Source: Cepaea nemoralis
Lineage: Eukaryota > Mollusca > Gastropoda > Stylommatophora > Helicidae
NCBI GenBank assembly: GCA_014155875.1
Contig: JACEFZ010011057.1
Location: 350,001-414,000 of the forward strand
Length of the DNA: 64,000 nucleotides
Direction of reading: 5' to 3'
A program made the position numbers and the translations under genes. Shown piece by piece: positions 46,000 through 55,900 of this stretch; position 1 is the stretch's first letter, and each line of letters begins with the position of its first letter. A model generated the notes under the pieces. It had not been told where the DNA came from and did not search any database. It saw only the letters and a list, made by a program, of their open reading frames with translations.

Positions 46000-46703
46000 T
46001 ATACAGAAAGCTTAACACTAACTTCTTACAGTACACCACCAGTCAAAACAAATCAGATGGTCGTTACAGCATATACCGACTTGGTTCAGCAGACAGTGGG
46101 AGAAACAATAACATCAAACAGAAAGTGTTAATTTTAAAATAGTAACACAGAATTAATACCACTCACAAGATAACATCACATGTCTCAATTTCAAACACTC
46201 GTATCTTGTGATATGGATATTGTAGATACTGTATAAAGTGTATAAAGGCTATATGTATGTGATTGGTATAGATATAATTGTTGTAGTAGAATGAATGCAT
46301 TGATAAATATAATGTTGATTGAAATAACATGATGATATGGTAAAGTCATCAGAGGTAAAAACAGTAAAGATGTGTAATAGTGTGGTTAAAAGAGATATAT
46401 TAGATCTGCGGATGCTAGCCATGACATGGCCTAAGAAACGTCACACCGACTATATGACAAAATGATCTGGTCAGGAGAGGGACAGAATCCCGATAGTACA
46501 ATATGGCATACGGTAATACTATCATCTGGAAATCCATGTCATGGTATCATCTAAGAAAACATGCGTTCAGACAATGTGACTGGTCAAGTGGTTAGCACGC
46601 TGGACTACTGACCAGGATAACAACATGTCAATGTAGGAAATTTGATATATGATTGCGGTAATATATATTCAATTGCAAATGTGTAAATACGCATATATAT
46701 GTA

Positions 46704-46788
<85 letters not shown>

Positions 46789-47777
46789 CCAAGACTGTTA
46801 TTAATTTCAGATAGATAAGGGGCATAAATGACTTAGCAGAAGAGATAGTGTCGAAGGTACCTCAAAGATGTTACCTCACTAGCTGACTGAAAGGGCTGAG
46901 ACAGGCAGACTCAAGTGAAGATTGAGAATCTGAATGGTAGAAGATACAGTCAAAGAAGACAGATACCAGCCAGAACCAACTAAGGGAGTAATAGTTAATA
47001 ACAATTACAATCATTCAATAAACAAAACTCATAATACATATAGATATAAATAATATCATTTTAATGTCTTATAAGTACATACATAAACATCAGTACATTC
47101 GTACGATTATAATAAACAGTATGCATGTAATTGTAGCAATAATTGTAACATTATTGATTGTACTACTACCTGATTGTAACACAGAACGCATAAAATGAGA
47201 TTTTGGTAGAAACTGATGAATGATCGCAAAGGAAGAAAAGAAGAATCGACATCTGCGAAAGCAGAATGGTTGACAGTGGGTCTAAAACCACGATACATCA
47301 CAGATGACACCCATAACATAAAAGAAAAAGAAGAAGAAGTTAACTGAGACACTACTACCAGTGATACATATTGATGTCACAAAGATGATAATGATGTGCG
47401 AGTGAAAGTTAGAATAGCGCTTGCAATATTACATGTGAGTCCAGTTTTATATACTATTCAGGTTTTATGACACTATTGTATATTGGAGAGACAGACAGGT
47501 AGAATTGGTAAGAGGAACTTATGCGATTGTGGTAACATGTACATAACATAGGAATATGATGAGTGACAGTGAAGCGAGATAAAAGGTACGAGAAGACTGA
47601 GAGTAGGAATTTTTGCGAATGAGAATCAATTTGAACACAGCCTGGATACTTGCACACCTGTTTACAAGAAGCTTACGGGCAAACTTGTAACATTTGAGTT
47701 TCTAGTATTCGTGTTGTGAGACAGAGTACATAATAACAAAAAAAAAAATAACCACGATGAAAGGATGAAGGGAGAGG

Positions 47778-47855
<78 letters not shown>

Positions 47856-47907
47856 ATAGCACAAGTGAAGATGAAAGAAAGGAAGGAGAATGAAATGTAC
47901 TGACTGG

Positions 47908-47991
<84 letters not shown>

Positions 47992-48834
47992 TAAGAGCAC
48001 AAGTTAAGGTGAAAGAAAGAATACAAGGATAGTGGAGTAGGATTATTAGTCGTACCATTGATAATATTACCAAGTGGTAGTACTTTGTACATATAATATT
48101 TTAACATGAAGTACTTTGGCATGGTAGTGGATGTACATAAGGGTCATGATATTAAATACACTACAAGGAGAAAGTTAGTAGCAAGAATACCATGGACAAA
48201 TAGAGAATTCACATGAAGGGAATATCTAGCCATAGGGCACAAGCGAACACCATAGCAAAAAGTAACTAATGGCAGCCGACCCAACACACACACTTTGAAA
48301 AGACAAATGCAAGAGTCATATGTACCCTCACCAAAGAGATCCACAGTCGTAGCATAGACTTCTCAGAAGCAAAATAAGAGCTTAAACAAAATAGGTGTGG
48401 AATTGATATGTCTGCAATACACACGTTCCTGCACCCAGGGCTTAAGGGCTGTAGAAGGGTGTCAGTTGCTTAAACCGAGGTATAAATGAGGAACCATATG
48501 GGAATGTCCGGGGTGGGGCATTGGGACTCATAGTGGCTTGGTCCTCAACCTGCCGAATACAAAGGGGGTTGAGGCCACACGAGGTCTATTTGGGAATAGA
48601 CGGATATTCGTGTCCGACATTATAATTTGTGTGAAAGTATAGCAGAATATCAACGTAACACAGAGGGAAGGTAAAGGGAACTGAGAAGCAAGCTCTAAGG
48701 CATGAGGCAGTAGACAGATATGTGCGACCAGGGGACAGGCATGTGAGACTAAGCTGACTCATGTCAAGTGTAGAGATAAGGAAGAACCCAAAAATGTTAG
48801 AACGTTTTTGAAATTGCGGAGGGGGGGGGGCATA
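46000..48834. other. Noncoding 3' internal region of LTR element
   Basis: AT-rich, with no coding motifs on either strand. It holds (AT)n at 46707-46776 and (GA)n at about 47782-47852 and 47911-47989. A tRNA-like A-box/anticodon-arm stretch (CAAGTGGTTAGCACGCTGG) lies at 46584-46602 without a B-box. Confidence 0.7.
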
Positions 48835-49519
48835 TGCCATGAGTCTGGTTAAGTAAAGTCTGGTTGAGTAAATTACTGTAGAACACTGGTAGGATAAATT
48901 GTCATGGGTGGCCAGAGGAAAAGGAGACACCGGTAGACGGCTGATGAGAGTAACCAATAATAGACCAAGGCAGAGGCCACGTGATCAGAAGGATCGAGAA
49001 GGGCCACGAACAAAGAGATTCAGTCGGAGTTGGGACGCCATCACAGGCAGATCAAGTAAGCAGAGAATGGTGAAGGCCGGGAACCACAGCCAGGTTCACA
49101 TCGTAGAAATCGACAAGACCAGCTGTATAATATGAAGATGTGGACAGTGAGTCAAAGGTGAATAGGAAACCTACGAGTCAAACGGCATGGACAGCGTTAA
49201 AGCGTTGTAGAGTCCGTGTTACAGCAAGAGCGATGGCCAGTACATCTCAGGCCGGTAAACACGCTACAGTACAGGGCGCGAGGTGAGCTGTGTCACCCTG
49301 CTTGAGGGGCTTAGGGCCCGATAACGACGCAGTACAATATTGTAAGTAGGTCAATTGTTAGAAGTTAGAATTGATTATATAACGTTGTGGTGAAGTAAAT
49401 AAAGAGATTTATGCGGCATGTTCTGCCCAGGAAAAGCCGTTGTGATTCAGTGTATTCGAGTATGTGTTTAAGGTAGTTTGCCAGTGGAGCGACAGCATAC
49501 CCCGATCAGCATATCGGCA
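48835..49519 (+). repeat. 3' LTR
   Basis: Begins TGCCATGAGTCTGG after the polypurine tract and ends CATATCGGCA. A 78-codon open frame (48899-49135) is interrupted by a stop in the 5' LTR, so it is not considered a gene. Confidence 0.92.
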
Positions 49520-49524
49520 ATATT

Positions 49525-49881
49525 ATTTAATTAACTCTGTCGCCGGCTTGGCAGCACATGCCCCTTAGAGAAATATAAATATTAATACCGTAACCTTTAT
49601 GTCGGCTGTGAGAATAAAGAAATGGGTAAGTTCTCACCATGTATTAAAATTTAATTGAATAGATTGACCGAATATTTTGATAATTCCATACTTAAGATGT
49701 AAAGTACTAGAGGATCCTTCAGATATCCTGCCTACCGAAGTGGAGTTGATATCAACTGCAAAAACAATCTAAAGATGAAATTAGTAAAGCTATGAAACAT
49801 GCAGGATGAAACAGCTGCTGTTCCAAATAGTGTTCCAGCAGAGCCTGTTAAAAGTAACGTAACCATGTCAACTTAACTACT
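49525..49881. other. Unassigned spacer
   Basis: AT-rich DNA between the 3' LTR and the SINE; nothing recognisable. Confidence 0.4.
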
Positions 49882-49897
49882 GCACAGATTACACATT

Positions 49898-50140
49898 TTT
49901 TTAAAAATTCGCATAACCTTTACAGGACATCGCTGTCAACAGCAGCATCTTTCAGCTGTCTGTTGATTTCTTGGCAAGATTACGCACAGTAGTTTGCAAT
50001 TGCTTTCTGAGCGGCCGGCTCAGTTATCCCGCAAGTCACCAGCGGGGCACGAACCGCTCCCAGTTCTCGCCCACTACGAGACTCTGCGTGATAAACGGGA
50101 TTACGGAGAAAGTGTTGTAACCCCTCGGCCAGAGAGACCG
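49898..50140 (-). mobile_element. SINE family B, best-preserved head, 16-bp TSD
   Basis: Flanked by perfect GCACAGATTACACATT at 49882-49897 and 50141-50156. On the minus strand the head contains A-box TGGCCGAGGGGTTACAACAC and B-box-like GGTTCGTGCCCC, separated by more than a standard tRNA arm. The body and GGTTATGCGAATTTTT tail match the other family members. This copy best shows the pol III promoter origin (tRNA-Ser/Leu-like A-box). Confidence 0.9.
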
Positions 50141-50156
50141 GCACAGATTACACATT

Positions 50157-50668
50157 AGAGTTTATAAATACACACACTTAATGGAACAATCATTGGTGTT
50201 TATGGATACACGCACTGCATTGAACTTTAAAAATAAAAACATAGTTTATAAATATACACACTGAATGGAACAATTATCAAAGTATATCAATACACGCACT
50301 GAATGGAACTATCATTGGAGTCTATCGATACACGCACTGAATGGAAAACTTTTTTTATAGTATATCGATACACACACTGAATGGAACAATCACACAGTAT
50401 ATCAATGCACACACTGAATAGAACAATCATTGGAGTCTATCGATACGCACATTAGATGGAACACTTCTTGTATTTTTATAGTATATCAATACACACACTG
50501 AATGGAACAATCGTCATAGTATATCAATAAACACACTGAATGGAACACTTTTAAAACAAAATAGTATGTCAATACACACACTAAATGGAACAATCATCAT
50601 AGTATAGCAATACACACATTGAACTGAACAATTACTGGAGAATATCGATACACCTGCTGAGCGGAACA
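50157..50668. repeat. 37-45-bp tandem array, first segment
   Basis: Irregular units built on TATATCAATACACACACTGA, ATGGAACAATCATTGGAG. Spacing varies (38 and 45 bp measured at 50483, 50521 and 50566). It is interrupted by mariner remnants and continues at 51107-51200 and 52197-52330. The core aligns with the 30-bp satellite that begins at about 52905. Confidence 0.9.
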
Positions 50669-50814
50669 CATAATTTCCATCAACATTGATACACTTATCC
50701 CATCATTTTATCAGTCTTCCCAAACCGGCTGCAGAGAACTGCGTGCTTTGTTTTCATTTACTGGCCATCCCACAGAACTGTGTAACTTACTTATTGACTC
50801 GCCCTCGTAACTCG
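50669..50814 (-). pseudogene. Mariner fragment, minus orientation
   Basis: On the minus strand: KQSTQFSAAGLGRLIK, then a stop, then WDKCINVDGNYV, the transposase C-terminal end. At the right it joins an inverted-repeat end (ACTTACTTATTGACTCGCCC). The rest of the transposase is deleted. Confidence 0.8.

Positions 50815-50856
<42 letters not shown>
50815..50856. repeat. Poly(C) tract, 42 bp
   Basis: An uninterrupted run of C between the two oppositely oriented mariner fragments. Confidence 0.9.
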
Positions 50857-50875
50857 ACCCCAGCTATGTACCGCT

Positions 50876-51106
50876 TTACGGGAAATCGATAAGGGGTAAG
50901 TCGACTGAAAACCAACCCTCGGCGGGAGATTTTTCGCGAGTCACGCCGATGTTGAATGTGAAGTGAAAACGTGCATCAATGTTGGTGAAAATTATGTTGT
51001 AAAATAAAGAGACAATGTATGTATAAAAATAAACTGGTTTCAAGTTGTTATGGTATTTAGTTATTTTTTCCACAGACATTTGTGACTTACTTATTAACTT
51101 ACCCTC
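50876..51106 (+). pseudogene. Mariner fragment with in-frame deletion, plus orientation
   Basis: Plus strand: GGRFFASHADVECEVKT joined directly to CINVGENYVVK-stop, lacking about 23 residues present at 12703-12880 (WFRKQS...KRWDK). Downstream come the 3' untranslated sequence and the terminal repeat GACTTACTTATTAACTTACC ending CTCGTA. The 5' part is absent. Confidence 0.82.
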
Positions 51107-51234
51107 GTATATCAATACGCGCACTGAATGGAACAATTATTGGAGTATATCGATACATGCGTTGTATTGAGCACTTTTTATAGTATATCAAAGTTGTTTG
51201 TCCATCAAGAACGATGATGACCATTCATTTCATC

Positions 51235-52196
51235 CAGTGGGGTTGAAAGATGAGTTGAGTTGAGTCAAGAACCGACATCACTGCACTCAGGAAATTCCCA
51301 TACGTGATCAGTCCCCTCGTTCAACAGCCAGCGAAGAGTCATACTACTAATCGTTCCCACCGCTATCTGATTAAATGTTCTCCTGGTCTTCCCTCTCAAT
51401 TTTGAGATTCTTCCAGAACCCCTGCCGATCCCCCGCAATCTCATTCTTTCCACATATGGGTCCTCAATCTGTTCCTCCGCCTTCTCCACCTGGTCCCACA
51501 AGCGCATGACCACCTCCTCCTTGTCCATAGGCAAGATACCACCAAGAGGTGCATTCCCTGCTAGCCTATCAGCCTGTTCATTCCCCCGCACCCCCGTATG
51601 GCCAGGGCAAAATATCCATACAATTCTCACAATCTGTGACCTCTGAAGCGACGAGAGCCATTCCACAGAAAACGTTCCTTTCTCCACCTTGCTAAGCATA
51701 TTCTTTGAATCCGTAATGAACACAAAGTCTGTTGCAGTAGTCTCCTCTAGCCACCGGAGTGCCGCTGTTACTGCCTCCACCTCCATTCTCTGCTGGAGGT
51801 CGTAGTCTCATATGCCAGGCTCTCCTTTTTCAAGTCTCGCCCATTAGCCTTTGCAATAAAGCCCCAGCCACTACGTCTATTTCTCACCACTGACCCATCG
51901 GTGTAGATGACAATGTCACTTTGATGTGTGCTACTCTGGATCATCTTCACGTCATCTTCATTTGTCACGGTTAGTGCGTAGACACTCACGGTGTTTGCAT
52001 CCTTCTTTCCTTTCAGCAGGAGTAATGTCATAGTCATAAGCCTGTCATTTGTACCCTTCGGAAATTCAGCAAATTTGCCAACTAGAGCCTACTTAATGGC
52101 AAATCCCACACAGGATTGGCGTCTTTCCTCGCTTTTCCTTTCACTCCAGAAGAATGTGTAGCCGGCATCTACGATATATGAAGTTTGATGAAGAAT
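51235..52196 (-). mobile_element. Chimeric LINE: endonuclease piece joined to RNase H LINE 3' end
   Basis: The minus strand from 52196 reads IVDAGYTFFWSERKSEERRQ, SCVGFAIK-stop-ALVGKFA, FPKGTNDRLMTMTLLLLKGK and TVSVYALTVTNEDDVK, part of an APE endonuclease of a LINE different from those above. At 51943-51935 it fuses in frame to QSSTHQSDIVIYTDGSVVRN, the RNase H start of the I-superfamily LINE. RNase H continues with FVFITDSKNMLSKVEKGTFS, CPGHTGVRGNEQADRLAGN and ALRWLLNEGTDHVWEFPECS-stop, plus a GAGTT-type tail. A frameshift lies near 51786. The native LINE has hundreds of RT codons before RNase H, so the junction is not normal. Confidence 0.85.
51265..51786 (-). pseudogene. RNase H domain of I-superfamily LINE (open part)
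   Basis: 173 codons, uninterrupted. MEVEAVTAALRWLEETTATD holds the catalytic Glu, FVFITDSKNM the third acidic residue, and CPGHTGVRGNEQADRL the His and final Asp. The first Asp (IYTDGS) is upstream in another frame. The C-terminus ends SDVGS. It matches 20150-20800 closely and shows the TDSKN block that is lost there. Confidence 0.88.
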
Positions 52197-52469
52197 GTGT
52201 GTATACCAATACACACACTGAATGGAACAGTTAGGAGTATATCGATACACGCACTGAATGGAACACACTTTGGAGTGTATCAATACACACGCACTGGATG
52301 AAACAATCATTGTAGGTTATTATTACACATGTTGAAAGAAACAATCACAGGAAAATTATAAATATACAAATACATTTAATGATCCATGTTTACACCCTAA
52401 GAGGTGTAATGATGCGTTTCTGTACATGATGACTCGTCATATTGTAAGAAGCTAAAGTGATTGGTGATA

Positions 52470-52645
52470 TAGCCAATATCACGACGACCGCGGTGACGAC
52501 TCGGATGACTTACTCGTACCTGTTATGAGCCAGGCTACCTTGAGAGCACAGAATAATGGTTTTTATATTCTCGACTCACGGGGGATTTGAACAATTGACC
52601 ACCTGGTCGGCAGGTAATTTCCCCAGCCACTGCAACATAGCTCAT
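52470..52645 (-). mobile_element. tRNA-derived SINE (family E)
   Basis: On the minus strand: A-box-like GTTGCAGTGGCTGGGG, an anticodon-arm-like CCTGCCGACCAGG, and B-box TTGTTCAAATCCCCC. The body has AGGTAGCCTGGCTCATAACA and GTAAGTCATCCGAGTCGTCA. Borders are not defined by a target-site duplication. Confidence 0.7.
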
Positions 52646-52904
52646 CCCATGTTCAATGCACACACGGAATACAATAATCATTTGAAAATGAACATATCTG
52701 TTGAGTGAAACAGCAATATAGACCAGTGCAGTAAGTGTAACAGTTCAGAACCGTGTGGTAGATTTTCTCAGTTTGATGCAAGTTTTCAGATTACCGTCCA
52801 TTCCATGATTTTTAGGTTGTTTTTTTTTAATTTAAAAATGCCGCTTAGCGCCTTACGGTGCGCCTGATGCGGCCGCCTCCCTGTATCATAGTACGGCACG
52901 GCCT
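52646..52904. repeat. Transitional/degenerate satellite units and spacer
   Basis: Units such as CAATGCACACACGGAATACA (52655-52675) and GTTGAGTGAAACAGCAATAT then CAGTAAGTGTAACAGTTCAG (52698-52750) are intermediate between the 37-45-bp and 30-bp units. A short unrelated stretch lies at 52760-52900. Confidence 0.6.
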
Positions 52905-55900
52905 TGTAACAGTTACATACATAAACATGAAAAGTAAAATGTTTATATAGATCAACGCACTGAGTGTAATAGTTATATAGATCAACGCTCTGAGTGTCAC
53001 AGCTATATAGATCAACACTCTGAGTATAACAGTTATATAGATCAACGCTCTGAGTGTAACAGTTATATAGATAAACGCTCTGAGTGTAACAGTTATATAG
53101 ATACACGCTCTGAGTATAACAGTTATATAGATAAACGCTCTGAGTGTAATAGTTATATAGATAAACGCTCTGAGTGTAACAGTTACATAGATCAACGATC
53201 TGTGTGTGACAGTTATATAGATCAACGCTCTGAGTGTAACAGTTATATAGATCAACGCAATGAGTGTACCAGTTATATAGATCAACGCTCTGTGTGTGAA
53301 AGATATATAAAAAACGCTCTGTGTGTAACAGTTATATAGATCAACGCCCTGAGTGTGACAATTATATAGATCAACGCTCTAGGTGTAAAAGTTAGATAGA
53401 TCAACGCTCTGAGTGTAACATTTATATATATCAACGCTCTGAGTGTAACAGTTATATAGATCAACGCTCTGAGTGTGACAGTTAAATAGATCAACGCTCT
53501 GAGTGTGACAGTTATATAGATCAACGCCCTGAGTGTGACAATTATATAGATCAACGCTCTAGGTGTAAAAGTTAGATAGATCAACGCTCTGAGTGTAACA
53601 TTTATATATATCAACGCTCTGAGTGTAACAGTTATATAGATCAACGCTCTGAGTGTGACAGTTAAATAGATCAACGCTCTGAGTGTGACAGTTATATAGA
53701 TCAACGCTCTGAGTGTGACAGTTAAATAGATCAACGCTCTGTGTGTGACAGTTATATAGATCAACGCTCTGAGTGTGACAGTTATATAGATCAACGCTCT
53801 GTGTGTGACAGTTATATAGATCAACGCTCTGAGTGTGACAGTTAAATAGATCAACGCTCTGAGTGTAACAGTTATATAGATCAACGCTCTGAGTGTGACA
53901 GTTAAATAGATCAACGCTCTGAGTGTGACAGATATATAGATCAACGCTCTGAGTGTGACAGTTAAATAGATCAACGCTCTGTGTGTGACAGTTATGTAGA
54001 TCAACACTCTGAGTGTGACAGTTATATAGATCAACGCTCTGAGTGTGACAGTTAAATAGATCAACGCTCTGAGTGTGACAGATATATAGATCAACGCTCT
54101 GAGTGTGACAGTTAAATAGATCAACGCTCTGTGTGTGACAGTTATATAGATCAACGCTCTGAGTGTAACAGTTATATAGATGAAATCTATAAGTGTAACA
54201 GTTATATAGATCAACGCTCTGAGTGTAACAGTTATATAGATCAACGCTCTGAGTGTAACAGTTATATAGATCAACGCTCTGAGCGTGACAGTTATATAGA
54301 TCAACGCTCTATGTGTGACAGTTATATAGATCAACGCTCTGTGTGTGACAGTTATATAGATCAACGCTCTGAGTGTAACAGTTATATAGATCAACGCTCT
54401 GAGTGTAACAGTTATATAGATCAACGCTCTGAGTGTGACAGTTATATAGATCAACGCTCTGAGTGTAACAGTTATATAGATCAACGATCTGAGTGTGACA
54501 GTTATATATAGATCAACGCTCTGAGTATAACAGTTATATTGACCAACGCTCTGAGTGTAACAGTTATATACATTAACGCTCTGAGTGTAAAAGTTATATA
54601 GATAAACGCTCTGAGTGTAACAGTTATATAAATCAACGCTCTGAGTGTAACAGTTATATAGATGAACGCAATGAGTGTACCAGTTATATAGATCAACGCT
54701 CTGAGTGTAACTGTTATATAGATCAACGCAGTGAGTGTAACAGTTATATAGATCAACGCTTTGAGTGTGACAGTTATATAGATCAACGCTCTGAGTATGA
54801 CAGTTATATAGATCAACGCTCTGTGTGTGACAGTTATATAGATCAACGCTCTGAGTGTGACAGTTATATAGATCAGCGCTCTGGGTGTGACAGTTATATA
54901 GATCAACGCAGTGAGTGTAACTGTTATATAGGTCAAGGCTCTGAGTGTGACAGTTATATAGATCAACGCTCTGAGTGTGACAGTTATATAGATCAACGCT
55001 GTTTCTATAATAATTAAATAGATCAAAGCTCTGAGTTTAACAGTTATAAAGATCAATGCTCTAAGTGTAACATTTATATAGATCAACGCTCTGAGTGTAA
55101 CAGTTATATAGATCAACGCTCTGAGTGTGACAGTAAAAAAGATCAACGCTCTGAGTGTGACAGTTGTATAGATCAACGCTCTGAGTGTAACAGTTATATA
55201 GATCAACGCTCTGAGTGTGACAGTTATATAGATCAACGCTCTGAGTGTGACAGTTATATAGATCAACGCTCTGAGTGTGACAGGTACATAGAACAACGCT
55301 CTGAGTGTGACAGTTATATAGATCAGCGCTCTGGGTGTGACAGTTATATAGATCAACGCAGTGAGTGTAACAGTTATATAGATCAACACTCTGAGTGGAC
55401 AGTTATATAGATCAGCGCTCTGAGTGTGACAGTTATATATCTCAACGCTCTGTGTGTGACAATTATATAGATCAACGCTCTGAATGTAACAGTTATATCG
55501 ATAAACGCTCTGAGTGTAACAGTTATATAGATCAACGCTCTGAGTGTAACAGTTATATAGATCAACGCTCTTAGTGTAACAGTTACATAGATCAACGCTC
55601 TGAGTGTGACAGTTATATAGATCAACGCTCTGAGTGTGACAGTTATATAGAACAACGCTCTGTGTGTGACAGTTATATAGATCAACGCTCTGAGTGTGAC
55701 AGTTATATAGATCAGCGATCTTGTTGTGAAAGTTATATAGATCAACGCAGTGAGTGTAACAGTTATGTAGATCAATGCTCTGAGTGTGACAGATATATAG
55801 ATCAGCGCTCTGAGTGTGACAGTTATATAGATCAACCCTCTGTGTGTGACAGTTATATAGACCAACGCTCTGAATGTAACAGTTATATCGATCAACGCTC

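Larger units (their letters stand above)
42361..49519 (+). mobile_element. Gypsy-type LTR element lacking reverse transcriptase
   Basis: Two LTRs of 686 and 685 bp bracket 5.8 kb. A G-rich polypurine tract (GCGGAGGGGGGGGGGGCATA) directly precedes the 3' LTR. Flanks AAATT and ATATT may be a one-mismatch 5-bp target-site duplication. Internal coding (44322-45999) gives a coiled-coil gag piece, a CCHC knuckle, an aspartic protease and an H2C2 integrase-type zinc finger. I find no reverse transcriptase, RNase H or integrase core anywhere between the LTRs. The 46.0-48.8 kb part is noncoding and AT-rich with microsatellites. It is non-autonomous as it stands. Confidence 0.9.

Noticed and set aside
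46570..46620. Possible tRNA gene (GTCAAGTGGTTAGCACGCTG)
   Set aside because: An A-box and anticodon-arm-like stretch only; no B-box or acceptor stem, so a SINE fragment at most.
47662..48122. Overlapping LSLSLS frames on the minus strand
   Set aside because: Products of (GA)n runs inside the LTR element.
48899..49135. 78-codon frame in the 3' LTR
   Set aside because: A stop interrupts the equivalent frame in the 5' LTR; no similarity to known accessory proteins.
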